From: MGBC120314 sp051877855 | GTDB taxonomy: Bacteria; Bacillota; Clostridia; Lachnospirales; Lachnospiraceae | Length of the DNA: 64,000 nucleotides | Reading direction: 5' to 3' | Assembly (NCBI GenBank): GCA_051877855.1 | Contig: JBJEJH010000052.1 | Span: forward strand, 1-64,000 | Part shown: positions 7,245 to 17,200 of the stretch, in pieces | Numbering within the stretch: the stretch's first letter is position 1 | Layout of the letters: each line of letters begins with the position of its first letter | Program-made: the position numbers and the translations under genes | The notes under the pieces: model-generated | What the model saw: the letters and a program-made list of their open reading frames with translations, nothing else | What the model was told of the DNA's origin: nothing | Databases searched by the model: none

Positions 7245-7907
7245 CTACTCCAATCTCTTGGAAATCGGAATCAGTATTATGTATATTAATAATCCATAGA
7301 CCATCGACAGTAATGCCACTGCCAAATTACTTCCTATCGTTTCCGGTGTGTCGCAGGAATGTAATACGATAACCAACGCAAATACCGCTACAAACACCCC
7401 TGCCGGAACAATTACTTTCTTAATCAGATCAACCACATTTTTCTTTCCCTTTACTCCGGAACCAATCAAACACGCAACCACAATGAGTGCAAGAATAATC
7501 AATGACGGGAGGTCTATAAAGTAACTAATAATACTTAAATTAAATCCGCTGCACATCAGAATCAACGTGATTACTGATAACACTCCCAGAATACTGCCCA
7601 GAATAATCTGAACCCTATTCGATTTTTTGCTTTCCACATTTTCTTTCAATAGATTCATCATATTTTCCTCCGCTCGATCAGAATATGTACTCGGAGATAA
7701 TTTTTCACCGGAAAGAAGTTCATTCACCGTAATATTCAATGTTTTACAGAGCATATCCATGGAGGAAAGATCCGGCAGTCCGTTACCGGTCTCCCATTTT
7801 GATACCGTCTTATCGCTGATTCCGATGCGATCCGCCAGTTCCTTCTGTGTTAATCCCAATTCCTTTCGCATTGTCTGGATAAATGTCCCAATCTTTGCCT
7901 GATCCAT
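7245..7907 (-). CDS. XRE-family regulator with C-terminal membrane segments
   Basis: A 220-residue protein. Residues 5-60 are a helix-turn-helix of the Cro/CI type (LGLTQKELADRIGISDKTVSKWETG). A linker follows and then about four hydrophobic segments from about residue 100 to the end, so this is a membrane-tethered DNA-binding protein. The start at 7907 is set by GGAGG five bases upstream; an in-frame TTG at 7919 would overlap that site. A 26-bp palindrome at 7934-7959 is a probable operator for its own control. The signal is unknown. Confidence 0.85.
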   Translation of the reverse strand: MDQAKIGTFIQTMRKELGLTQKELADRIGISDKTVSKWETGNGLPDLSSMDMLCKTLNITVNELLSGEKLSPSTYSDRAEENMMNLLKENVESKKSNRVQIILGSILGVLSVITLILMCSGFNLSIISYFIDLPSLIILALIVVACLIGSGVKGKKNVVDLIKKVIVPAGVFVAVFALVIVLHSCDTPETIGSNLAVALLSMVYGLLIYIILIPISKRLE

Positions 7908-7933
7908 AATTACCTCCAAATTAATCCTATGTT

Positions 7934-7959
7934 CTATAAATCTGCATGCATCTTTATAG
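7934..7959. promoter_or_regulatory. palindromic operator candidate for the XRE regulator
   Basis: CTATAAA-TC-TGCATGCA-TC-TTTATAG is a 26-bp dyad in which only two positions per arm fail to pair. It lies 27 bases upstream of the regulator start, as autoregulatory XRE sites often do. Confidence 0.45.
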
Positions 7960-8032
7960 TTCTATCATAGCAGATTTCACCGAAAGAGCACTCCACAAGC
8001 CGTAGAATGCCTCTACAAATATTCTTATGACT

Positions 8033-8854
8033 CTACTCTCTGTTGAGGAAAGTCTTAATCTCTTCCATTGCATTCTTAAATTTGTCCGAATGTGCCGTTG
8101 GATGTGCAGACAGGAATCTTCTTATCATTCGGAAATCTCGTTTTAGAATTTGCTCCTTATGGTAACTCATCTTTCCCTCAAATTCCACTTTCATCTCATG
8201 CAGTTCCTCTTTCTTCTGAATAATTTCCTCATCCAGAATTGCTATTTTCTCATCGACACGTTCCTTGATATGCTCTGTAATGTGCTCCGCTTCCGCTTTC
8301 GCCTTTTCGATATATATCAACAGGTCTCGTAACTCGAAGGCCTCCTTCATAGAAACCGCAAGATCCGCTGCAAAATAAATGGTTATACCAAAGGAAAGTA
8401 TTTCCTCCGGATACCCGCCCCACAAATTCTCCACTTTCAAAAAAAACTGTTCAATCGGAGGATGGATTACCTGAACCAGGAAAATAACAAAAAATCCCCA
8501 GGCAATCGTGGAGGAAAGGCAAATATGTCCCTGAAACTGAAATTTCTGGTTACTGTAATCCCAATAACGAACCTTAAACAACGCTTCCATCACTACACCG
8601 GTAACATATTCCAGCAGTGTTGCCGACAAGGCACCCACAATATACATCATCACATAATGATCCCGCACCGGAATCGTCACGAACAGTGCTATGATTGCAC
8701 CAAAACCGTAAATTGGAAGAACCGGACCATGCATAAATCCTCGATTCACCCATTTTCTTTTTCTTGCAGACACATAGCAGGATTCAAAGATCCATCCAAA
8801 AAAACAGTATGTATAGAAAAATAGCAGCCACTGCCTTAACGTGTATGTGTACAT
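8033..8854 (-). CDS. putative ABC-transporter type IV (CmpB-like) membrane protein
   Basis: A 273-residue protein. The N-terminal half has about four membrane segments with the family pattern FFGWIFESCYVSARKRKWVNRGFMHGP and WDYSNQKFQFQGHICL, which I recognise as the CmpB-like type common in Lachnospiraceae. The C-terminal third is a long charged coiled coil (about residues 180-255). Its molecular role is not established. The start at 8854 (ATG, GGGAG eight bases upstream) is preferred to a GTG nine bases earlier that would overlap the ribosome binding site. It sits alone between the terminator of DUF1015 and the XRE gene. Confidence 0.75.
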   Translation of the reverse strand: MYTYTLRQWLLFFYTYCFFGWIFESCYVSARKRKWVNRGFMHGPVLPIYGFGAIIALFVTIPVRDHYVMMYIVGALSATLLEYVTGVVMEALFKVRYWDYSNQKFQFQGHICLSSTIAWGFFVIFLVQVIHPPIEQFFLKVENLWGGYPEEILSFGITIYFAADLAVSMKEAFELRDLLIYIEKAKAEAEHITEHIKERVDEKIAILDEEIIQKKEELHEMKVEFEGKMSYHKEQILKRDFRMIRRFLSAHPTAHSDKFKNAMEEIKTFLNRE

Positions 8855-8878
8855 TCTAATCACTCCCTCGTTCTAAAA

Positions 8879-8911
8879 TGCCCACCTCGGACGCTCTGTC
8901 CGAAATGGGCA
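8879..8911 (-). terminator. terminator of the aroA-DUF1015 operon
   Basis: On the minus strand, nested pairing TGCCCA...TGGGCA enclosing CGGAC...GTCCG, followed by TTTTAG. It lies 27 bases past the DUF1015 stop. Confidence 0.7.
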
Positions 8912-8937
8912 CATTGTTTTTCCAAAAACCAATTCTG

Positions 8938-10170
8938 TTAAATTCTGTGAATAAAGATACCACTGCGCAACTTTGGCTCAAACCATGTAGACTTCGGTGG
9001 CATTAAAAGTCCCGCATCTGCTACATCAAAGAGTTCTCCGATGGAGGTTGGATACATAGCAAAGGCAACCTTCATATCACTTTCGGCTCTGCGCTCTAAT
9101 TCCGATAAGCCACGAATTCCACCGATGAAATCAATTCTCTTATCGGTTCTCGGATCACCGATACCAAGTACCGGTGTGAGAAGTTCCCGCTGAAGGATGG
9201 CCACGTCAAGCCCCTCCACAGGATCCTTTGAAAGAATCTCTTTCTTCGCTGTAAGCATATACCACTGTCCCTCAAGATACATGCCGACATCGCCCTTTTT
9301 CGCAGGCTTCGCCTGAACCCCTGACACCTTCACTTCGAACTTTTCCTGAACCTTTGCAAGGAACTGTTCCTTAGAAAGTCCATTAAGATCCTTAACCACA
9401 CGATTGTAGTCCATAATCATTAACTGTTCATCCGGGAACAGTACGGATAAGAAGAAGTTAAACTCCTCCTGCCCTGTATAGCCCGGATTAGTTTCCCTTC
9501 TCTTTAAACCGACCTTTACCGCCGAAGCCGCACGATGATGACCGTCTGCGATATAGATCTGTCCGATTCCCTCAAATGCTTTCTGAATTGCCTCTACAGA
9601 AGATGCATCGGAAATCTTCCATACCGCATGGCGGATACCGTCCTCCGATACAAAATCATACAGTGCGGGCATACCCTTAGCCTTTGCCACTTCTGCATTA
9701 ATTACCTCGTTGGCACGATATGCAAGGAAAATCGGACCCGTCTGGGCGCTACAGATATCCACGTGATTGATACGGTCAACTTCCTTGTCCGCACGGGTAT
9801 TTTCATGCTTCTTAATCACATTGTTCATATAATCATCAATGGATGAACATGCCACGATACCGGTCTGGGAACGACCATTCATTGTAAGTTCATACACATA
9901 ATAGGCCTTATCCTCATCGGTAACAAATGTTCCATCCGCTACCATACCCTCCAGCAATTCCTTTGCCTTCTGATATACCTCCGGTGCATAGGTATCCACC
10001 GAATCATCAAACTGTGTCTCCGCACGGTCAATACGAAGGAAAGAAAGTGGATTCTTTGCTACAACTTCCTTTGCCTCACTACGGTTATACACGTCATAAG
10101 GAAGAGCTGCCACCTGGGCTGCCTGCTCTACATTGGGTCTGACACATACAAAAGGTTTTACTACTGCCAT
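8938..10170 (-). CDS. DUF1015-family protein
   Basis: A 410-residue protein of full family length, with hallmark segments near the start (VAALPYDVYNRSEA), NPLSFLRIDRAE, and IADGHHRAASA near residue 215. The family is widespread in Clostridia, often near serine biosynthesis genes, and is called a putative HTH-containing or SerB-associated protein; its biochemical role is not settled. Here it follows aroA by 50 bases on the same strand and probably shares its transcript. A perfect AGGAGG site precedes the ATG. Confidence 0.85.
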   Translation of the reverse strand: MAVVKPFVCVRPNVEQAAQVAALPYDVYNRSEAKEVVAKNPLSFLRIDRAETQFDDSVDTYAPEVYQKAKELLEGMVADGTFVTDEDKAYYVYELTMNGRSQTGIVACSSIDDYMNNVIKKHENTRADKEVDRINHVDICSAQTGPIFLAYRANEVINAEVAKAKGMPALYDFVSEDGIRHAVWKISDASSVEAIQKAFEGIGQIYIADGHHRAASAVKVGLKRRETNPGYTGQEEFNFFLSVLFPDEQLMIMDYNRVVKDLNGLSKEQFLAKVQEKFEVKVSGVQAKPAKKGDVGMYLEGQWYMLTAKKEILSKDPVEGLDVAILQRELLTPVLGIGDPRTDKRIDFIGGIRGLSELERRAESDMKVAFAMYPTSIGELFDVADAGLLMPPKSTWFEPKLRSGIFIHRI

Positions 10171-10220
10171 AATTGATTCCTCCTAAGGTTTTTCTCCATA
10201 ATTTTTTTTTTATATTACAT

Positions 10221-11510
10221 TTACTCCTGATGTTCTGTTGAAATCTCATCCAGAAGTTCAAAATAATTTTCAAAGGTCTTTCTGCAGCATGACGGATTCT
10301 TGATGACAATCCCCGCCGTCATAAGTCCCGGAATAGCAAAGGCCATCGCCAGACGATGATCCTCATGGGTCTCGATGCAACAAGGTTTCACCTCACCGGG
10401 ATAGATGCTAATCTCATCCTCCCCAGCCTCACAGGTAATTCCCATAGCGGTGAGATTTTCCTCGATTGCTGCCAGACGATCGGACTCCTGCAGACGGATA
10501 TGGGCTATGCCATGAATATGGGTCACGGTCTTTGCAAAGGGTGCAATCGCCGCCAAGGTCATGGTCTGGTCCGAGAAATCATTCATATTGACATCGATTC
10601 CCGTTAGTCCCTCTTTCGGTCCCGTAACCCGGATTCCATCCGGGGTATCTTCCACGCTGCAGCCCATTTTCTTTAATACATCAAGGAACTTCATGTCCCC
10701 CTGCATCAAACCTTCGTGGACATGATTTACCACCGCACTGCCGCCGGTTACGGCCGCCATGGCATAAAAATAACATGCCGCGGATACATCCGGTTCCACG
10801 ATATATTTTCCTGCCTTGTAGGCCTGCCCACCGGCAATGTGATAATCCTTCCCATCATAATCCACGTGACAGCCAAACTCCTCCATCATCTTTCGAGTAA
10901 TCCGGATATAGGCACCGTCCGTCTTCTCACTGGTAATATGAATATCCAGCCCCTTTGTCATCATCGGTGCTGTCATCAGGAGCGCACTTAGAAACTGGGT
11001 ACTCTTGCTGATGTCAACATTTGCCTTGCCACAAGATGCCGAATTACCCTTCACGCGAACCGGAAGAAATCCTTCTTCCTTAAGATATGTAAATTCTGCT
11101 CCCATTTCTGACAATGCATCAAACAAAGGCTTCATAGGACGCTTCTGCATTTGTTCCGATGCATCGATAACATATTCTCCATCCGATAACGCAAGCATCG
11201 CCGTCAAAAATCGCGCTGCGGTTCCTGCACTGCCCACATAGATCTTACCGGTCTTTTGTGGCAGCCGCCCCCCAAGTCCTCGCACTGTAGCCTGACATTT
11301 TTCCTCCGAATAGTCCACCTCATATCCCAGAGACTTTAAAGAGCTTAGGAAATATCTGGAATCATCACTAAAAAGAATCCCCTCCAGTGTGGTTACTCCA
11401 TCGGATAATGCCGCCATCAAAAGAGCCCGGTTGGTCATACTCTTAGAACCCGGGACCGTCACATGTAAATCGCAGGGCCTATTGATCTTCTTAACTTCAT
11501 ATGTATTCAT
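10221..11510 (-). CDS. aroA: 3-phosphoshikimate 1-carboxyvinyltransferase (EPSP synthase)
   Basis: A 429-residue enzyme of usual length that joins shikimate 3-phosphate and phosphoenolpyruvate in aromatic amino acid synthesis. Visible motifs are GSKSMTNRALLMAALS (substrate-binding Lys and Ser near the N-terminus), VGSAGTAARFLTAM, DFSDQTMTLAAIAPF, LQESDRLA and EDHRLAMAFA. The start has GGAG six bases upstream. A TTGACA at 11546-11551 suggests a promoter just past the pyk terminator, although its -10 is poor. A shikimate kinase gene lies at 57844; the other pathway genes are not in the window. Confidence 0.95.
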   Translation of the reverse strand: MNTYEVKKINRPCDLHVTVPGSKSMTNRALLMAALSDGVTTLEGILFSDDSRYFLSSLKSLGYEVDYSEEKCQATVRGLGGRLPQKTGKIYVGSAGTAARFLTAMLALSDGEYVIDASEQMQKRPMKPLFDALSEMGAEFTYLKEEGFLPVRVKGNSASCGKANVDISKSTQFLSALLMTAPMMTKGLDIHITSEKTDGAYIRITRKMMEEFGCHVDYDGKDYHIAGGQAYKAGKYIVEPDVSAACYFYAMAAVTGGSAVVNHVHEGLMQGDMKFLDVLKKMGCSVEDTPDGIRVTGPKEGLTGIDVNMNDFSDQTMTLAAIAPFAKTVTHIHGIAHIRLQESDRLAAIEENLTAMGITCEAGEDEISIYPGEVKPCCIETHEDHRLAMAFAIPGLMTAGIVIKNPSCCRKTFENYFELLDEISTEHQE

Positions 11511-11557
11511 CGTTCACTCCATTTATTGCACAGCATTTGAAATACTGTCAATCCTGC

Positions 11558-11585
11558 CAAACAAAACGCCCGGCATTACCGGGCG
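11558..11585 (-). terminator. pyk terminator
   Basis: On the minus strand, CGCCCGG and CCGGGCG form a 7-bp GC stem (11567-11585) followed by TTTTGTTTG. It lies 54 bases past the pyk stop. Confidence 0.8.
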
Positions 11586-11638
11586 CTTATTCTTTTCTAT
11601 TATTCTATCATTTCCCGATTGAAAAATAAACTAAAATA

Positions 11639-13072
11639 TTACTCAATCGTCACAACGCGCATGATATTGGAAATACCCTTCTGGGCATTCTTGGACTTGG
11701 TTGTCGGAATACCTGCCGTAACAACAACCGTATCCCCCTCTTCAACCAACTTAGCCTTCTTAATGGATTCCACCGCATGACGCATAATGTTGTCTGTTGA
11801 GGTCTCCTGAACAGACTTCATTGGCTTAACACCCCAGTAGATCTGCATCTGGCGAAGAACCGAATCATTCGGTGACATACCGATAACCGGCATTTCCGGC
11901 TTATACTTAGAGATAACTCTTGCGGTAAATCCTGAAATGGTTGGTGCTATAATCGCCTTCGCATCCAGATTCACAGCAGTTGTAACCGATGCATAACTTA
12001 CTGCACCGGAAATTGTCTGCTTTGCATGAATCTTACCTGCCTTGAGGAACTGCTCATAATTCATATGCTTTTCTGTGGACTCTGCAATCTGAGCCATCAT
12101 TTTAACCGCCTCTACCGGATACTTACCTGCAGCCGATTCACCGGAAAGCATAACTGCATCCGTACCGTCATAAATGGCATTGGCAACGTCGGTAACCTCT
12201 GCACGGGTAGGTCTTGGATTACGCATCATGGAATCCAACATCTGTGTGGCAGTGATAACCGGTTTGAACTTCTCATTACACTTGCGGATAATCATCTTCT
12301 GAACATGAGGAACCTCCTCCGCAGGAATCTCTACACCCATATCACCACGGGCAACCATAATACCATCCGCTGCTTCGATAATCTCATCAATATTATCAAT
12401 ACCCTCTGCATTTTCAATCTTAGCAATAATCTTGATATCTGCATTGTACTCTCTTAAAATATCACGAATCTCATGAATACTTACTGCATTTCTTACAAAG
12501 GAAGCCGCAATAAAATCAAATCCCTGCTCAATACCGAAAATGATATCTGCACGGTCCTTTGCCGTAATACCCGGAAGATTAATGGAAACATTCGGAACAT
12601 TTACGCCCTTCTTTGCGCCAAGTTCACCACCGTTAACGATACGACATACAATATCGGTCTCATTGGTAGATTCAACGCACAATTCAATCAGACCATCATC
12701 AATGAGAATCTTTCCACCAACATGTACATCCGCAGGAAGCCCTTCGTATGTAATATGACCAATCTTGTCATTTCCGACAACATCCTTTGTGGTTAATGTA
12801 TAGGTATTACCCTCTACCAGCGTAACCTTCTTATCGCCCTCTAATACACCGGTACGGATCTCCGGTCCCTTGGTATCCAGAAGCATGGCAATTGGAAGTC
12901 CCAATTCCTCGCGGACACTCTTCACAAGGTCAACACGACCTTTTTGCTCCTCATGATCTCCATGGGAGAAGTTAAATCTTGCAATATCCATACCGTTTAA
13001 AGCAAGCTGCTTTAACACTTCACGGTCATTGGTATTCGGTCCCATTGTACAAATAATTTTTGTTCTTTTCAT
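11639..13072 (-). CDS. pyk: pyruvate kinase
   Basis: A 477-residue enzyme converting phosphoenolpyruvate and ADP to pyruvate and ATP. Motifs include the N-terminal RTKIICTMGPNT, DTKGPEIRTG, the catalytic Lys in IAKIENAEG, MVARGDMGVE, and TDVANAIYDGTDAVMLSGESAAGKYP. The length fits the short form without the extra C-terminal PEP-utiliser-like domain found in many Bacilli. The start at 13072 has AGGAG eight bases upstream; an ATG two codons earlier would be only two bases from it. It follows the rhomboid-like gene by about 100 bases with no clear promoter between. Confidence 0.95.
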   Translation of the reverse strand: MKRTKIICTMGPNTNDREVLKQLALNGMDIARFNFSHGDHEEQKGRVDLVKSVREELGLPIAMLLDTKGPEIRTGVLEGDKKVTLVEGNTYTLTTKDVVGNDKIGHITYEGLPADVHVGGKILIDDGLIELCVESTNETDIVCRIVNGGELGAKKGVNVPNVSINLPGITAKDRADIIFGIEQGFDFIAASFVRNAVSIHEIRDILREYNADIKIIAKIENAEGIDNIDEIIEAADGIMVARGDMGVEIPAEEVPHVQKMIIRKCNEKFKPVITATQMLDSMMRNPRPTRAEVTDVANAIYDGTDAVMLSGESAAGKYPVEAVKMMAQIAESTEKHMNYEQFLKAGKIHAKQTISGAVSYASVTTAVNLDAKAIIAPTISGFTARVISKYKPEMPVIGMSPNDSVLRQMQIYWGVKPMKSVQETSTDNIMRHAVESIKKAKLVEEGDTVVVTAGIPTTKSKNAQKGISNIMRVVTIE

Positions 13073-13174
13073 TATCATATCTCCTAAAATATATTCTTAA
13101 ATTTATCAATTCGTTCACCGGGAGAAAGAACCGGAATCGTTTCGGTATTTCCTCCATCCCTTTGCAAACGGAAT

Positions 13175-14074
13175 TTACTCTTCTGCCCAATCTTTTAAAG
13201 CTTTGACCACATGCTTATGTGTATACAGATGTTCCTCACAATATTCATAAGCACCCTCGCATTTTGAGCAATATCTGAAAACAATATCTTCGCCGTCTTT
13301 CTCGGTCTTACCGCACACCGCACAGCGATGCTTAACCGCTTTCGCCGTCGCCTTAACCTTATTCTGGTAATCTGCCTTACGCTTCATTTCCATCGGTGAT
13401 ATTCTCCGATAATTTCTGGTCAGACCGTAGAAAACAAAGAAATTAAGCAGGGACACCAGCGCTGCTGTTGCATACACCGGAGATGGCATAATACCAATCG
13501 CATAGAATCCATACAACATATTTGCCGGTAGAATTCCTCCAAAAAATCCTGCAAAAATCGTCAGTCCAAAATAAATCATGTCCAGATAGGCAAGCCACTT
13601 GATCTTAATCGGGATCAAAAAGAACAACAACAGTTCCATATCTCCCGCCAGGGTGGCAAATGCAAGGAACATTGACATATTGAGATAATAGGTATCAAAA
13701 GCAAAATTCACATGGAATACAAAATAAATAACCAAGGCCGCAATGACATGCATTGCCCATCCAAAGAGCAGGTACATGTTAAAACGAAAGGCACCCCATG
13801 CATTTTCCAGTACATTTCCGATAACATAATAAAAATACAGTGAAAAGAATATAAAGAAGAGACTTAAGTTTGGCGGTCCCATAATAAAAGTAAACAGACG
13901 CCAGACTTGTCCCCGAAGTACCATTGCAATATCCAAGGCCAGATAACGACTGTAAAAGCCATTGCCAAAGGCCTCCAAAACAAAACCTATCGCATACAGT
14001 ATAATCAGATAATACATCAGATTATGCACTGCATATCGTGAATACTTGCGTTCCAATCGATTAAACCACTTCAT
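13175..14074 (-). CDS. rhomboid-like membrane protein lacking catalytic residues, with zinc ribbon
   Basis: A 299-residue protein with six or so membrane segments in rhomboid order. VWRLFTFIMGPPNL and IGNVLENAWGAFRFNMYLLFGW match the family, and LLFFLIPIKIKWLAYLDM matches the usual cytoplasmic connection. Where active rhomboids have GxSG the sequence reads YLNMSMFLAF, and no catalytic His is seen in the last helix, so this is probably a pseudoprotease. The cytoplasmic tail (about 245-299) has two Cys pairs, CAVC and CSKC, followed by a Cys/His cluster, which suggests a zinc ribbon. The ribosome binding site is weak (AAGGG). Confidence 0.75.
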   Translation of the reverse strand: MKWFNRLERKYSRYAVHNLMYYLIILYAIGFVLEAFGNGFYSRYLALDIAMVLRGQVWRLFTFIMGPPNLSLFFIFFSLYFYYVIGNVLENAWGAFRFNMYLLFGWAMHVIAALVIYFVFHVNFAFDTYYLNMSMFLAFATLAGDMELLLFFLIPIKIKWLAYLDMIYFGLTIFAGFFGGILPANMLYGFYAIGIMPSPVYATAALVSLLNFFVFYGLTRNYRRISPMEMKRKADYQNKVKATAKAVKHRCAVCGKTEKDGEDIVFRYCSKCEGAYEYCEEHLYTHKHVVKALKDWAEE

Positions 14075-14200
14075 GCCCTTCTAACCCCGCCTTATACTTC
14101 GCTCATATAAACTGCATATACATAGTATATATTTTAAATGTGAAAATATCCAAAATCATTATAAATTAGGATAACATTGTTTGTCAACGAACACTTTTTC

Positions 14201-14229
14201 TTGAAATTTCGACATAATTGTACTATAAT
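14201..14229 (+). promoter_or_regulatory. sigma-A promoter of the activase gene
   Basis: TTGAAA (14201-14206), a 17-base spacer and a perfect TATAAT (14224-14229), about 25 bases before the start codon. The leader is therefore very short. Confidence 0.8.
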
Positions 14230-14252
14230 TTTATGGTCTATGGAGGTATGTT

Positions 14253-17200
14253 ATGAATACAGAGTACAAATTAGGAATTGATATAGGTTCTACTACAGTT
14301 AAAATTGCCTTATTAGATGACCAGAATGAAATTATTTTTTCTGATTATCAAAGGCATTACGCCAATATACAAGAGACTCTCGCGACACTTCTCGGCACTG
14401 CAAAAATGAAACTCGGTGATATCACCGTGCATCCGGTCATTACCGGTTCCGGCGGCCTTGCACTGGCCAACCACTTAGAGGTGCCATTTACTCAGGAAGT
14501 TGTAGCCGTTTCCACCGCATTACAGGATTACGCACCCCAGACGGATGTTGCCATCGAGTTAGGCGGCGAGGATGCCAAGATTATTTATTTTACCAATGGT
14601 ATCGACCAGCGTATGAATGGTATCTGTGCCGGTGGTACAGGTTCATTCATCGACCAGATGGCTTCTCTTCTTCAGACGGATGCCACCGGTCTGAATGAGT
14701 ATGCCAAAAATTATAAAGCGATCTATCCGATTGCTGCCCGTTGCGGTGTATTTGCCAAGACGGATATCCAGCCATTGATTAACGAAGGCGCTACCAAAGA
14801 AGACTTGTCCGCTTCGATTTTCCAGGCGGTTGTAAACCAGACCATCAGTGGTCTCGCCTGCGGTAAACCAATCCGCGGAAATGTTGCATTCTTAGGTGGT
14901 CCATTGCATTTCCTGTCGGAATTAAAGGCTGCATTTATCCGTACTTTAAATCTTCAGCCGGAAAATGTTATTGCACCGGACCACTCCCATCTTTTTGCCG
15001 CAGTTGGTTCTGCCATGACCTTTAAACCGGAAGTCAGCACCCAGATTGATACCTTGATCCGGCGTCTTTCGGACAAAATCAAGTTAGACTTCGAAGTTGC
15101 CCGCATGGAGCCGCTTTTTGCAAACCAGAAAGAATATGATGATTTCTGTGAACGCCACAACTCACACAGCGTTGCTACAGATGATCTATCTACATATGAA
15201 GGTGATTGTTTCATCGGAATCGATGCCGGTTCCACTACTACCAAGATTGCTTTGGTCGGTGAAGACGGACGTCTTCTCTACTCCTTCTACAGCAACAACA
15301 ACGGTAGTCCACTGGCTACAGCCCTTCGCTCTATTAAGGAAATCTATTCCTTACTGCCACCGACGGCACAGATTGTACGTTCCTGCTCCACAGGTTACGG
15401 TGAGGCTTTAATTAAAGCGGCCCTTCTTCTGGACGAGGGCGAGGTAGAGACCGTGTCCCATTACTACGCTGCCGCCTTCTTTGATCCGGCAGTGGACTGT
15501 ATCATCGATATCGGCGGACAGGATATGAAATGCATCAAGATTAAGAACCAGACGGTAGATTCCGTTCAGTTAAATGAAGCTTGTTCTTCCGGTTGCGGAT
15601 CTTTCATCGAAACCTTTGCCAAATCCCTGAACTATGAGGTTAAGGATTTTGCCAAGGAAGCATTATTCGCACCTCATCCGATTGACCTTGGAACACGTTG
15701 TACCGTATTTATGAATTCCAAGGTAAAACAGGCACAGAAGGAAGGCGCTTCGGTTGCAGATATTTCTGCCGGACTTGCCTACTCCGTTATCAAAAATGCC
15801 ATTTACAAGGTTATCAAAGTTACGGATCCTAAGGACCTTGGTTCTCACATCGTGGTTCAGGGTGGTACTTTCTATAATGATGCCGTTCTTCGAAGCTTTG
15901 AGAAGATTACCGGTGTCCATGTTGTACGCCCGGACATTGCCGGTATCATGGGTGCTTTCGGTGCGGCTCTCATCGCCAGAGAACGATACAAGGGTCAGCC
16001 AACCACCATGCTTACCATCGATAAGATCAACGAGCTTACATTTGACACCAAGATGGCTCGCTGCAAGGGATGTACCAACCAGTGTCATCTTACCATCAAC
16101 CGTTTCTCCGGTGGCAGACAATACATCACCGGTAACCGTTGTGAACGTGGACTTGGCAAGGAAAAGAACAAGGAAAATATACCAAATCTTTTCGAATACA
16201 AGAACAAACGTCTCTTTACTTATGAATCCTTAAGTGAGGACGAAGCCACCCGTGGCATCGTAGGTATTCCAAGAGTATTAAATATGTACGAAAACTACCC
16301 TTACTGGCATACCTTCTTTACGAAGCTCGGATACCGCGTAGTTCTTTCGCCGGAATCCAATCGTAAGATCTATGAATTGGGTATCGAGTCCATTCCAAGT
16401 GAATCCGAGTGTTATCCTGCGAAGCTTGCACACGGACATGTCACCTGGCTGATCCGCAATGGTGTGAAGTTCATCTTCTACCCTTGCGTGCCTTATGAAC
16501 GAAATGAATTTCCGGATTCAAACAATCACTACAATTGTCCGATTGTCACTTCTTACGCAGAAAACATTAAGAACAATGTGGAAGAATTAAGATCCAATGA
16601 CATCCAGTTCATGAATCCATTCTGCGCATTTACTTCGGAGGAAATTCTCACCAATCGACTGGTGGAGGTATTTAAGGGTGTGATTCCTGCCTCCGAAATC
16701 AAGGCAGCTGCCAAGGCTGCCTGGTTTGAATTAGAAAACTGTCGGGATGATATCCGTGCCAAGGGTGAGGAAGTTCTTCAATATATGAAGGAAACCGGAA
16801 GACGGGGTATCGTTCTTGCCGGACGTCCATACCATGTAGATCCGGAAATCAATCACGGTATTCCGGAATTGATCAACTCCTACGGTATTGCTGTATTAAC
16901 AGAGGACTCCATCGCGCATCTTGGCGATGTAGAGCGTCCGTTAATCGTTATGGACCAGTGGATGTACCACTCTCGTCTCTACGCTGCAGCAAGCTATGTT
17001 CGCACGCAGGACAACTTAGATCTGATTCAGTTAAACTCCTTCGGATGTGGTCTTGATGCCGTAACAACCGATGCCGTAAATGACATTCTCACAAGTGCAG
17101 GCAAGATTTACACGGTATTAAAGATTGACGAAGTAAACAACTTAGGAGCGGCAAGAATTCGTATCCGTTCATTACTTTCTGCCCTTCGTGTACGAGACAA

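Noticed and set aside
8938..10170. DUF1015 as a DNA-binding regulator
   Set aside because: The protein shows no clear helix-turn-helix by eye; the label is only a historical name for the family.
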